Origin: Burkholderia stabilis
GTDB lineage: Bacteria > Pseudomonadota > Gammaproteobacteria > Burkholderiales > Burkholderiaceae
DNA: 64,000 nt
Assembly (NCBI RefSeq): GCF_001742165.1
Contig: NZ_CP016443.1
Span: 2,108,001-2,172,000, forward strand
Direction: 5' to 3'
Under the pieces are notes generated by a model. The model was not told the origin of the DNA and did not search any database. It worked only from the letters and a program-made list of their open reading frames with translations. The position numbers and the translations under genes were made by a program. Positions 56,509 to 64,000 of this stretch are shown in pieces. Each line of letters starts with the position of its first letter. The first letter of the stretch is position 1.

Positions 56509-57447
56509 TCAGTAACGGATGCGCGGATCGAGCCACGCGTATGCGAGGTCGACCAGCAGGTTGAACAGCACCGCGCAGACGGTCGTCAGTACGACGAGGC
56601 CGAGCACCAGCGTGTAGTCGCGGTTGATCGCACCGTTCACGACGAGCTGCCCGAGGCCCGGCAGCGCGAACACCGATTCGGTGACGACGGCCGCCGTGAT
56701 CGACGTGATGCAGACCGTGCCGAACAGCGACACGACCGGCATCAGCGCGGGCTTCAGCGCGTGGCGCAGCACGATCGTCGAGCCCGGCAGGCCCTTCGCG
56801 CGCGCAGTGCGGATGAAGTTGCTCGACAGCGTCTCGATCATCGAGCCGCGCATCACGCGTGCGAGCAGCGACACGTTGATGAAGGTCAGCAGCACGATCG
56901 GCAGCAGCCGGTACTGCCAGCCGCCGTCGCCCCAGCCGCCCGCCGGCAGCCAGCCATTGCCGGCCGACGTCTTCAGCAGGATCGCGAAGATCCACACGAG
57001 CACGGGGCCGAGCACGAACGGCGGCACGACGTTGCCGAAGTTGCCGAGCAGCATCACGAAGCGGTCGATCGCGCTGTCGCGGCGCACGGCCGCGACGGTG
57101 CCGAGCAGCACGCCGAGCACGATAGAGACCGGGATCGACACGCCGCCCACACCAAGGCTCACGGGCAGCGCCTTCTTCACGAGATCGTTCACGGACCAGT
57201 CGACGTAGCGGAACGACGGGCCGAGATCACCGTGCAGCAGCGAACCGAGATACAGCAGGTACTGCTTCCACAGCGGCTCGTCGAGGTGGTACTTCGCGTT
57301 CAGGTTCGCGAGCGTCGCCGCGGACAGCTGCTTCTCCGTATCGAACGGGCCGCCGGGCGTGAAATGCAGCAGCAGGTAGCAGACGGTGATGACCGCGAGG
57401 ATCGTCGGCACCGCCCACAACGTGCGCCTCAAAGCGTAAGCCAGCAT
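56509..57447 (-). CDS. dppB: Peptide ABC transporter permease (DppB/OppB type)
   Basis: 312 aa. MLAYALRRTLWAVPTILAVI is the standard OppB N-terminus. The segments YHLDEPLWKQYLLYLGSLLH and DLGPSFRYVDWSVNDLVKKA and the EAA loop (NFIRTARAKGLPGSTIVLRH) are typical. Six transmembrane helices. GGAG lies 5 nt before the ATG, which is 11 bp after the oppA-type gene. Confidence 0.93.
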   Translation of the reverse strand: MLAYALRRTLWAVPTILAVITVCYLLLHFTPGGPFDTEKQLSAATLANLNAKYHLDEPLWKQYLLYLGSLLHGDLGPSFRYVDWSVNDLVKKALPVSLGVGGVSIPVSIVLGVLLGTVAAVRRDSAIDRFVMLLGNFGNVVPPFVLGPVLVWIFAILLKTSAGNGWLPAGGWGDGGWQYRLLPIVLLTFINVSLLARVMRGSMIETLSSNFIRTARAKGLPGSTIVLRHALKPALMPVVSLFGTVCITSITAAVVTESVFALPGLGQLVVNGAINRDYTLVLGLVVLTTVCAVLFNLLVDLAYAWLDPRIRY

Positions 57448-57458
57448 GATCGCTCCGC

Positions 57459-59072
57459 TCAGTGCTTGATCAGGTACATGTCCTGCGAAGCACGCATGTC
57501 GATCACGTTCTTCAGCGAATAGCCGCCCACATAGGGCTTCACGAGACGGTCGGCCGAATACTGGAACAGCGGCACCATCGGCGTGTCGTTCATCGCCGTG
57601 TCGTGCGCCTGCGTGAGCAGCGTGGCGCGCGCCTTGTCGTCGAGCTTCTGGTTGCCGTCGTCGACGAACGTGTCGACCTGCTTGTTGCAGTAGCCGACGG
57701 TGTTCTGCGAGCTGCCGCAGCGGATCAGGTCGAAGAAGGTCATCGCGTCGTTGTAGTCGGCGAACCAGCCGTCGCGAGCGATCTGTACCTTGCCGTCATG
57801 CCGCTCCTTCATCAGCACCTTGAACTCGACGTTCTCGAGCTTCGTGTTGATGCCCAGCTTCGTGCGCCATTCCGATGCGGTAAACAGCGCGACCTTCTTG
57901 TGCAGGTCGTTGGTGTTGTACGTGAGCGTGAACGACAGCGGCTTCGCGTCCGAGTAGCCGGCCTGCTTCAGCAGGTTCTTCGCGGTCTCGACGCGCTTGG
58001 CCATCGGCCACGACGCCCATTCCGGCGTGAACGGCTGCACGCCCTTCGTGCCGTTCGGCATCAGCCCGTACATCGGCTTCTCGCCGGCCTGCGTGAGCTT
58101 CGACGTGAGCACCTCGCGATCGATCACCATCGACAGCGCCTGGCGCACGCGCTTGTCCTTCAGCGCCGCGTCGCTGTTGTTCAGGTAGTAGTAGTACGTC
58201 GCGAGCTGCAGGCCCGGGCGCAGTTCGCCGCCGAACTGCTTGCTGACCTGCTGGAAAATGCCCGACGGGATCGAGTAGCTGTAGTCGATCTGGCCGGCCT
58301 GGTACATGCGCATCGCGGTTTCGTCGCTTTCGATCGGCAGGTACGTGACCTTGTTGATCACGACCTTCGGCGCGTTCCAGTACTTCGGATCCTTCGACGC
58401 GACGATGCGGTTGTTCGGCTGCCAGTCGACGAGCTGGTACGCGCCGTTGCTGACGATGTTGCCCGGGCGCGTCCACGCGTCGCCGAACTTCGCGACGACG
58501 TCCTTGTTCACCGGCACGAGCGGCGCCATGGCGGTCAGCTCGGGGAAGAACGCGACGGGAACGTCGGTCGTCACTTCGAGCGTGTACGGATCGACGGCGC
58601 GCACGCCGAGCGTCGACGGCGCGGCCTTGCCCGCGATGATGTCCTTCGAGTTCTTCACGAACTCGACGAGGATCGTGTACTTCGAGCCCGTCTTCGGATC
58701 GACGAGGCGCTGCCACGAATAGACGAAATCGGCGGCCGTCACCGGCTGGCCATTGCTCCACTTCGCGTCGTGGCGAAGCTTGAAGATCCACGTCTGCGGC
58801 GTCTTGCGTTCCCACGACAGCGCGACGCCCGGCACGACCTGGCCGGCTGCATCGATGCGGGCCAGCCCTTCGAACAGATCGAGGCCGATCGTGTTGCCGG
58901 TCCACGATTCGATGTGCGCGGGGTCGAGCGACTCGACTTCGGCGGGCACCTGTCGCGTCAGGTCCTGTTGGGGAGCGAGTGCGACGTTCGAAGGAACGGT
59001 AACGGCGTGGGCAGCGGGCGTCGTCAGGGCGAGCGCGGCCAGCACGGCCGACATGGCATGCAAGGATTTCAT
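57459..59072 (-). CDS. oppA: Peptide-binding periplasmic protein (OppA/MppA type)
   Basis: 537 aa. Signal peptide at residues 1-23. Family 5 solute-binding features: RQVPAEVESLDPAHIESWTG, GVALSWERKTPQTWIFKLRH then DAKWSNGQPVTAADFVYSWQ, DKRVRQALSMVIDREVLTSK and a C-terminal DTAMNDTPMVPLFQYSADRL. This is OppA-like (oligopeptide or murein tripeptide) rather than DppA-like, because of the SL(D)PA...W and FVYSWQRLVDP blocks. First structural gene of the operon, preceded by a 19-codon leader ORF and hairpins. Confidence 0.93.
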   Translation of the reverse strand: MKSLHAMSAVLAALALTTPAAHAVTVPSNVALAPQQDLTRQVPAEVESLDPAHIESWTGNTIGLDLFEGLARIDAAGQVVPGVALSWERKTPQTWIFKLRHDAKWSNGQPVTAADFVYSWQRLVDPKTGSKYTILVEFVKNSKDIIAGKAAPSTLGVRAVDPYTLEVTTDVPVAFFPELTAMAPLVPVNKDVVAKFGDAWTRPGNIVSNGAYQLVDWQPNNRIVASKDPKYWNAPKVVINKVTYLPIESDETAMRMYQAGQIDYSYSIPSGIFQQVSKQFGGELRPGLQLATYYYYLNNSDAALKDKRVRQALSMVIDREVLTSKLTQAGEKPMYGLMPNGTKGVQPFTPEWASWPMAKRVETAKNLLKQAGYSDAKPLSFTLTYNTNDLHKKVALFTASEWRTKLGINTKLENVEFKVLMKERHDGKVQIARDGWFADYNDAMTFFDLIRCGSSQNTVGYCNKQVDTFVDDGNQKLDDKARATLLTQAHDTAMNDTPMVPLFQYSADRLVKPYVGGYSLKNVIDMRASQDMYLIKH

Positions 59073-59109
59073 CGTGGCAGTCTTGAGAAAGTGTGTTCGG
59101 TGAGCGTCG

Positions 59110-59125
59110 CGCGGCGAATGCCGCG
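59110..59125 (-). other. Hairpin directly after the leader ORF
   Basis: CGCGGC-ATTC-GCCGCG (− strand), a 6-bp stem that begins 2 nt past the leader stop codon and ends 37 nt before the oppA-type ATG. There is no T-tract, so action on transcript stability or pausing is as likely as termination. Confidence 0.5.
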
Positions 59126-59127
59126 GC

Positions 59128-59187
59128 TTACGCGTGAGACGCTGACGGGGGCAGCGATTGAGGAGGCCCGTGGTTCTCGTATTGCAT
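59128..59187 (-). CDS. Putative 19-aa leader peptide ORF upstream of the peptide transporter
   Basis: MQYENHGPPQSLPPSASHA followed by TAA. AAGGA lies 8 nt before the ATG, a better ribosome-binding site than that of the oppA-type gene itself. The site sits inside one arm of a 15-bp inverted repeat (59192-59207/59230-59244), so it could be sequestered. The peptide is Pro/Ser/His-rich with no signal sequence. No run of one amino acid signals classical attenuation. A regulatory leader and a chance ORF are both possible. Confidence 0.4.
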   Translation of the reverse strand: MQYENHGPPQSLPPSASHA

Positions 59188-59191
59188 CTTA

Positions 59192-59248
59192 GTATTCCTT
59201 ACGTTTCTTTCGACAGGTATCCCGTCTCCGAAACGAAGGAATACCTGT
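59192..59248 (-). promoter_or_regulatory. Overlapping inverted repeats with mutually exclusive pairing
   Basis: Stem B: 59192-59207 with 59230-59244 (15 bp, one bulged A), which covers the leader ORF's AAGGA. Stem A: 59213-59220 (ACAGGTAT) with 59241-59248 (ATACCTGT), perfect over 8 bp. They share 59241-59244, so in RNA only one can form at a time. As DNA, the same repeats could be operators for the XRE-cupin regulator whose stop codon is 3 bp away. Confidence 0.6.
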
Positions 59249-59251
59249 GCG

Positions 59252-59764
59252 TTAGAACAGCCTCGGTGTACCGACCCAGACCACCACCGACTCGATCTTC
59301 GCGGTGTTGACCCAGCTGTGCGGGACCGTCGACTGATAGTGCGAACTGTCGCCGGCCTGCAGGACGAACGTCTTGCCTTCCAGCGTCAGCGACACTTCCC
59401 CTTCAATCACATACAGGAATTCCTCTCCTGCATGGGTCGTCACCTCCGACCGTTTCTGCCCCGGCGGCATCCGCACGAGGATCGCTTCGAGCTGACGCCC
59501 TTCGGATACGTTCGTCAGCCTCGCGAACAGGTTCGCCGAATCGGCAAACCCGAAGAAGCGCAGCTGCTCGCCTCGGCAGACCGAGCGTTCCTCGCTCGGC
59601 GTATCCACGAAGTACTGCACCGTCACACCGAGCGCGTGCGCAATACCGGCCAGCGACGTCAGCGACGGCGACGCGAGCCCGCGTTCGACTTGAGACAGAA
59701 ACGGCTTCGAAATCCCCGCGGCAGTGGCAGTTTCATCGAGCGTGCGCTTGAGTCGTTGGCGCAA
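59252..59764 (-). CDS. XRE-family regulator with a cupin sensor domain
   Basis: N-terminal HTH (KRTLDETATAAGISKPFLSQ then VERGLASPSLTSLAGIAHAL) and C-terminal cupin (about 100-165, THAGEEFLYVIEGEVSLTLE then FVLQAGDSSHYQSTVPHSWV). This is the layout of small-molecule-responsive regulators of polyamine, amino-acid or peptide uptake. The given start is a TTG; the same frame stays open upstream with plausible sequence (GSKIRALRQRL) but has no ATG. The nearest ATG (59829) is out of frame by one base across a run of five G (59819-59823). A sixth G would give an N-terminus MVPPTENSRAADAAALGSKI. Probably controls the adjacent transporter genes on both sides. Confidence 0.85.
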   Translation of the reverse strand: MRQRLKRTLDETATAAGISKPFLSQVERGLASPSLTSLAGIAHALGVTVQYFVDTPSEERSVCRGEQLRFFGFADSANLFARLTNVSEGRQLEAILVRMPPGQKRSEVTTHAGEEFLYVIEGEVSLTLEGKTFVLQAGDSSHYQSTVPHSWVNTAKIESVVVWVGTPRLF

Positions 59765-59829
59765 CGCGCGAATCTTGCTGCCCAGTGCGGCGGCATCTGC
59801 AGCCCGCGAGTTTTCAGTGGGGGAACCAT

Positions 59830-60330
59830 AGCAGGCCGAAAAGTGATCGTCAAAAAATGTTTGATGGAAAATAACTAAGTTAGAACGATATAGCTTAGTC
59901 TTCGGGTTCTCGCACGTCTTCGGTGTAAAGCCCGGTGCACTAAACAGGGCACGAAGCGAGCGAAACGACGCGCTATCTTGCCAGACTCGCCGGCTTCACA
60001 GGCAAGCTGCAAGCGGCTCTCCGGGAATCTGCGGAGGGCCGGCATCAAAGCTTACAAATAGATGATGAGACGAATGTTCCTGAAAGATGCTGCCACATCG
60101 GGAGTTTCCCTAGGTGGCGCATACCTGACGCACCGGACCGGCGAACGTTACCATTCGCGCGCCGGTCGAGGTCCCTCCCCGCCTCACCAGGCGGTGTCCG
60201 ACCCCGGCTCGGGCTAACCAGCCCGACTGTTCCATCGCCAGCGCATGTCCTATCCGGCCCGTTGCGCACCGGCGCCAGTTCGACCCCCAAGACGACGCGT
60301 GATCCGTGCCGTCCGTTTCAAACGAGATTG
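59830..60330. other. 501-bp divergent region between the XRE-cupin and POT genes
   Basis: AT-rich at 59850-59900, with the perfect palindrome TAACTAAGTTA (59872-59882) and the pair ACTAAG (59874-59879)/CTTAGT (59894-59899). Both are candidate operators for the XRE-cupin regulator. The rest, to 60330, shows no convincing ORF. Confidence 0.45.
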
Positions 60331-61854
60331 ATGATGCATTCACCTGTTTCACAAACCCGATCGTTCACGACGGTCTTCCTCATCGAAATGTGGGAGCGTT
60401 TCGGCTACTACGGTATGGCCGCGCTTCTGGTCCTCTTCATGGTCGACCGGCTCGGTTTCACCGACAGCCATGCGAACCTGACCTGGGGTGCGTTCACCGC
60501 ACTCGTCTATGCGGCGCCGTCGATCGGCGGCTGGATCGGCGACAAGGTGCTCGGCGCCCGCCGCACTATGATCATCGGCGCGTCCGTGCTGTGCGCCGGC
60601 TACCTGATGCTCGCGGTGCCGAACGACCACCTGACGTACATGTATGCGTCACTCGGCGTGATCGTCGTCGGCAACGGCCTGTTCAAGGCCAACGCGGCGA
60701 ACCTCGTGCGCCGCATCTATGAAGGCGACGATGCGCGCATCGACAGCGCGTTCACGATCTATTACATGGCGGTCAACATCGGCTCGACCGTGTCGATGCT
60801 CGCGACGCCGTGGATCAAGGATCACTGGGGCTGGCACACCGCGTTCGCGGTCTGCTGCGGCGGCATGCTGCTCGCGATCCTCAACTTCATGCTGATGCAT
60901 CGCACGCTCGCGCACGTCGGCTCGAAGCCCGATGACGAACCGATCCGCTGGAAGCGCCTCGGCGCGGTGGCCGCGGGCGGCGTCGCGCTGGCGCTGATCA
61001 CGCTGTACGTGCTGCAGCACAAGCAGCTCGCGGTCGCCAGCGTGTGGGTGGCGGCGTTCGCGATCCTCGCGATCTTCGCGTACATGATCGCGAAGTCGGA
61101 GCGCTCGGAGCGCGCGGGCCTGATCGCGGCGCTCGTGCTGATCGGCCAGGTGATCCTGTTCTTCATCTTCTACGTGCAGATGTCGACATCGCTGACGCTG
61201 TTCGCGCTGCGCAACGTCGATCCGCGCTTCATCCTGTTCGGCACGACGCTGTTCACGTGGAGCGCCGCGCAGTTCCAGGCGCTGAACCCGATCTGGATCA
61301 TGATGCTGAGCCCGGTGCTCGTGTGGGTCTACAACGCCGTCGCGAAAAGCGGCCGCGACCTGCCAGTCGCCGCGAAGTACGCGCTCGGCTTCGGCGCGGT
61401 CGCCGCGGGCTACCTGGTGTTCACGATCAGCGGCCGCTACGCGGTGGACGGCCGCGTGTCGTCGTGGTTCATGGTGTGGGGCTACGGCCTCTACTCGCTC
61501 GGCGAACTGCTGGTGAGCGGCCTCGGCCTCGCGATGATCGCCCGCTACGTGCCGGCGCGCATGAGCGGCTTCATGATGGGCGCGTATTTCGTCGCGACGG
61601 GCGTGTCGCAGTATCTCGGCAGCGTCGTCGCGAACTTCGCGCAGATGCCGTCGCACGAACTGCCGGCCACCGAATCGCTGCCGCTCTACCTGTCGCTGTT
61701 CGAGAAGCTCGGCTGGCTCGCCGCGATCGGCATGCTGCTCGCGCTGCTGCTGCTGCCGCTGATGAACCGCCTGTCGCGCCAGCATCAGCGCTGCACGGAA
61801 GAGCGCCGCGAGGAAGAAGCGCTGCAGGCGCAGGCCGTCGCCGCGGCCCAGTAA
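60331..61854 (+). CDS. POT-family proton:di/tripeptide symporter
   Basis: 507 aa with about 14 transmembrane segments. The family signature E-x-x-E-R is present in FLIEMWERFGYYGMAALLVL (proton coupling). PTR2 motifs include GGWIGDKVLGARRTMIIGAS and IYYMAVNIGSTVSMLATPWI. Length and loop pattern fit DtpA/YdgR-like bacterial permeases. A double ATG (60331, 60334) has GAG 5 nt upstream. Next to the peptide ABC operon and its regulator, it makes this a peptide-scavenging locus. Confidence 0.94.
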   Translation: MMHSPVSQTRSFTTVFLIEMWERFGYYGMAALLVLFMVDRLGFTDSHANLTWGAFTALVYAAPSIGGWIGDKVLGARRTMIIGASVLCAGYLMLAVPNDHLTYMYASLGVIVVGNGLFKANAANLVRRIYEGDDARIDSAFTIYYMAVNIGSTVSMLATPWIKDHWGWHTAFAVCCGGMLLAILNFMLMHRTLAHVGSKPDDEPIRWKRLGAVAAGGVALALITLYVLQHKQLAVASVWVAAFAILAIFAYMIAKSERSERAGLIAALVLIGQVILFFIFYVQMSTSLTLFALRNVDPRFILFGTTLFTWSAAQFQALNPIWIMMLSPVLVWVYNAVAKSGRDLPVAAKYALGFGAVAAGYLVFTISGRYAVDGRVSSWFMVWGYGLYSLGELLVSGLGLAMIARYVPARMSGFMMGAYFVATGVSQYLGSVVANFAQMPSHELPATESLPLYLSLFEKLGWLAAIGMLLALLLLPLMNRLSRQHQRCTEERREEEALQAQAVAAAQ

Positions 61855-61971
61855 GTAATATCCCTCGGCGTGCGGCATGCACGCCACATTCTCCTGTCGG
61901 TCGCGCAATCGCGTCCTACACTGGTTGCAGGAAGCGCTTCACTCGAGACGCGCGACAGGCAGGGGAATACG

Positions 61972-62178
61972 ATGAAAAGCAAGACCACGCGGCTCCTGAG
62001 AATCCTCTCGGACATCCGGCACGCGCAGCGCTGTACCGCAATGCGCGCCGCCCGGGCCGCAGCCGAAGCCGACGCGGTACTCGCGGAACACGACGATCCG
62101 GCAGCGGACGAACGCGACGAAGCCGAATCCGACGACGCAACGACCGTCCCCCGCTCCCGTATCGGCTCACCTCACTGA
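61972..62178 (+). CDS. Small hypothetical protein (68 aa) ending in a CTCCCG-N6-CTCACC element
   Basis: Not recognised. A basic N-terminal helix (MKSKTTRLLRILSDIRHAQR) and Ala-rich middle are followed by an acidic tail (DDPAADERDEAESDDATTVP). Codon use is good and GGGGA lies 7-11 nt before the ATG. The last codons (RSRIGSPH, TGA) are encoded by a dispersed copy of the CTCCCG-N6-CTCACC element, so the reading frame runs through the repeat. Confidence 0.6.
   Translation: MKSKTTRLLRILSDIRHAQRCTAMRAARAAAEADAVLAEHDDPAADERDEAESDDATTVPRSRIGSPH
62154..62171 (+). repeat. Dispersed CTCCCG-N6-CTCACC element at the 3' end of the 68-aa gene
   Basis: CTCCCGTATCGGCTCACC differs by one base from array unit 10 (36285-36302, CTCCCGTATCGACTCACC), although 26 kb apart. 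It ends 4 bp before the gene's TGA, in sense orientation. Confidence 0.8.
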
Positions 62179-62224
62179 CGCCGCGCGGCACGCTCCGTGC
62201 CGCACGCGCCACTTCCCGCACCGC

Positions 62225-63349
62225 TCACGCGGCCGCGCCGCGCCACCGCGCGATCCACGTTCCCGAACCGGCCACGGCCATCATCAGCCCGAGCGCGCAG
62301 GCGTCGGCTGCGAGGCCTACGCCGACGTGCCGCAGATCGGCGCTGTGCGCGACCGGATGCAGCAGCGAATCGATGACGAGCGAAATCGCCGCGCCCGCGA
62401 CGAAGCAGATCAGCCCGCGCTGGCCGACCGCAACGACCGGCCGCACGCCCTGCGCAATCCGCCCGATCCAGCCGTAGCGCACGCAATCGGCCATCAGCCA
62501 CGCAACGGCCGCGAAGCTCACGATGCGCGGCAGCGCGAGGTCGCGCTTGAGCACGCCTTCGGGCATCGGCAGCCCCGAGAACAGCTTGTAGCTCGCGCAG
62601 CCGAGCACGACCGCGCACGCGATGCCAGTCGCCGCGGCGCCCCAGCGCCCGAGGGCGATGCGCCGGTAGAACGGCTGGCAGCGCGCGAGCACGCCGGCGA
62701 CGAACATCAGTTGCCACGCGAACGGGTTGAAGCTCCAGCGGAAGCCGTCGGTGTCCAGCAGTTCGGGGCCGAGCCAGCCTGCCGCCAGCCACGACGCGAC
62801 GCCGAGCGCGACGAGCAGCCACGGATGGCGGCGCGCGAACGGCACGAGCACCGGCGACGCGAGCGCGAACAGCACGTACATCGGCAGCACCGACGCGAGA
62901 TACGGCTGGCGCTGGAACGTCAGCAGCTCGGCTGCGCCCGTGAGCGGCGATGCGAGCATCACGCTGACGTCGTCGAGCGCGAGGTTCGGCGCATCGATCC
63001 CGTAGTGGTCGAGCACCACGGATACGACGAGCATCAGCGTCGACGTCGCGAGAAACGCGCGGTAGATCTGCATCGCACGGCGCACGAAGCGGCGCTGCGC
63101 GGCGCGCGCGCCTTGCCGTTCGGCGATCGCGCCGTAGGCGCTCGCGGTCGCGAAGCCGCCGAGAAAGACGAACACTTCGGCCGCGTCGCACAGCGCGAAC
63201 GCGTGCAGCGTCACGCGCGACAGCACGCTCGCGCCGATGTGATCGACGACGATCATCAACAGCACGATCCCGCGGAAGAAATCGACTTCGATCAGGCGGC
63301 CGCTGCGCGGCGGCGCAAGCGTGGCGGAAGGCGGCATGCTCACCGACAT
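62225..63349 (-). CDS. OpgC-domain protein (osmoregulated periplasmic glucan succinylation type)
   Basis: 374 aa with about ten transmembrane segments. RLIEVDFFRGIVLLMIVVDH is the OpgC/acyltransferase-3-like signature. AAEVFVFLGGFATASAYGAI and ALASPVLVPFARRHPWLLVA follow. OpgC transfers succinyl groups to periplasmic glucans in other proteobacteria. No opgGH lies adjacent. The start may be Met 1 or Met 5. Confidence 0.88.
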   Translation of the reverse strand: MSVSMPPSATLAPPRSGRLIEVDFFRGIVLLMIVVDHIGASVLSRVTLHAFALCDAAEVFVFLGGFATASAYGAIAERQGARAAQRRFVRRAMQIYRAFLATSTLMLVVSVVLDHYGIDAPNLALDDVSVMLASPLTGAAELLTFQRQPYLASVLPMYVLFALASPVLVPFARRHPWLLVALGVASWLAAGWLGPELLDTDGFRWSFNPFAWQLMFVAGVLARCQPFYRRIALGRWGAAATGIACAVVLGCASYKLFSGLPMPEGVLKRDLALPRIVSFAAVAWLMADCVRYGWIGRIAQGVRPVVAVGQRGLICFVAGAAISLVIDSLLHPVAHSADLRHVGVGLAADACALGLMMAVAGSGTWIARWRGAAA

Positions 63350-63734
63350 GCGCGCACCCGCACGACGATGGCGCGACGAACGCCGGGGCAGGAATCGGGA
63401 AAGAGCAGGCGAGCGCGATCAGCGGCGATACGCGTATGCCCGCATCGCGCCGACCCGGCTGGCCAGGCACGGAGATGACCGTTCATGGGAAAACTGCATA
63501 CGAAGGGAAGTCGGTCAGGCCAGTCTAATGGCCGATCGGGAGAGACCCTAAGTAACAAAGTGCAACCGAATCTTCTGTTCGATTACACGCGCGAGCGCGG
63601 CGACATGAAGCCGACAGCGTCGCCAGATTCGCGTCAGCGCGACGCCAGTTTGCGGTCAGTAACGATGCGTTCGAGCGTAGCGCGATGTGCGATGCGCGGC
63701 GTGCTCCGTGCCGCCGCCGCACCATGATCGACGC
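63350..63734. other. 385-bp intergenic region
   Basis: Between OpgC and the EamA/RarD fragment, both leftward. Short frames cross it but with poor codon use. Nothing else was identified. Confidence 0.35.
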
Positions 63735-64000
63735 TTATCCGCGCGCGGGCAGACGCCGCATCAGCATCGCGCTGTGCCACGCGGTCAGCGCGACGGCGAC
63801 CCAGATCGGCCCGTACGTCGCGAGCTTCGCGACGCTCAGCGTCTCGCCGAGCAGCAGCAGCGACACCGCGACGAGCAGCACGGGCTCGACGTAGCCGAGA
63901 ATGCCGAACAGCGCCATCGGCAGCATCCGGCTCGCTTTCAGGTAGCTCGCGAGCGCGAGCGTGCTGAGCACGCCGAGCCCCGGCAGCAGCAGCGTCCACA
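63735..64000 (-). CDS. rarD: EamA/RarD-family transporter, C-terminal part (cut by window edge)
   Basis: 88 residues visible, read from WTLLLPGLGVLSTLALASYL to the stop. KASRMLPMALFGILGYVEPV and VAVSLLLLGETLSVAKLATY correspond to the last helices of RarD-type EamA transporters ('R.LP...FG.LGY.EP.L'). Two to three transmembrane segments are seen. The 5' part lies outside the window. Confidence 0.8.
   Translation of the reverse strand, partial: WTLLLPGLGVLSTLALASYLKASRMLPMALFGILGYVEPVLLVAVSLLLLGETLSVAKLATYGPIWVAVALTAWHSAMLMRRLPARG

Overview
The window is high-GC DNA from a Burkholderia sensu stricto genome, most likely a Burkholderia cepacia complex member. The grounds are the codon usage, a four-HMA CopA, a prpB-prpC-acnD-prpF cluster opposite a sigma-54 PrpR, a Tat-exported non-haemolytic phospholipase C, a DUF4148 protein and an H-NS-like protein. 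Nearly all of it is chromosomal housekeeping or accessory metabolism. I saw no prophage, insertion sequence, rRNA, tRNA or CRISPR array.

Layout: 1-8.5 kb holds the tail of a LysR regulator, a small XRE regulator, a Pmp3/YqaE-like membrane protein, an exported AP/NPP-superfamily phosphoesterase, a giant AsmA/DUF748 envelope protein and a DUF1254/DUF1214 lipoprotein. 8.9-12 kb is a copper-exporting P-type ATPase behind a MerR-type (19-bp spacer) promoter. 12-21 kb holds a GNAT enzyme, a 51-aa ORF under paired AGGGTTTTCCC motifs, a repeat-containing single-pass membrane protein, MgtC, an AGE-family isomerase, a chemoreceptor, a PaaI-type thioesterase, a RelE/Phd toxin-antitoxin pair and a CaiB-type CoA-transferase. 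20.9-22.7 kb is a less GC-rich islet: an unrecognised 302-aa protein, a degraded copy of its C-terminus, and a regulator made of two LuxR-type HTH domains.

23.2-31.6 kb is the 2-methylcitrate (propionate) cluster. prpB, prpC, acnD and prpF run leftward from a sigma-54 promoter, and PrpR is divergent. A five-copy 49-bp hairpin array sits between prpB and prpC. 31.7-35.3 kb holds a CGNR regulator and a VOC protein divergent around two near-identical 16-bp operators, a fumarylacetoacetase-family hydrolase and an IclR regulator. 35.4-39.9 kb holds a 184-aa protein, a 12-unit 23-bp array of CTCCCG-N6-CTCACC, a Pat-like acetyltransferase and an H-NS-like protein. More copies of the array motif lie near or at the 3' ends of other genes.

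40-47.3 kb holds two small exported proteins, a sigma-54 activator divergent from a GntP-type permease whose promoter has a sigma-54 site and four GTCTCCGG boxes, a DUF4148 protein, an exported thioredoxin-like protein and a GNAT enzyme. 47.9-51.9 kb holds phospholipase C, a small unknown protein and a DedA-rhodanese fusion. 51.9-61.9 kb is a peptide-uptake block: an OprD porin, a five-gene Dpp/Opp ABC transporter, an XRE-cupin regulator and a POT symporter. Before the transporter lies a 19-codon leader ORF with alternative hairpins. The window ends with a 68-aa protein, OpgC and the C-terminal part of a RarD/EamA transporter.

The observations I would follow first are the helically phased CTCCCG/CTCACC array with its dispersed 3'-end copies, the leader ORF and alternative stems before the peptide transporter, the 49-bp hairpin array inside the prp operon, and the double-HTH islet.
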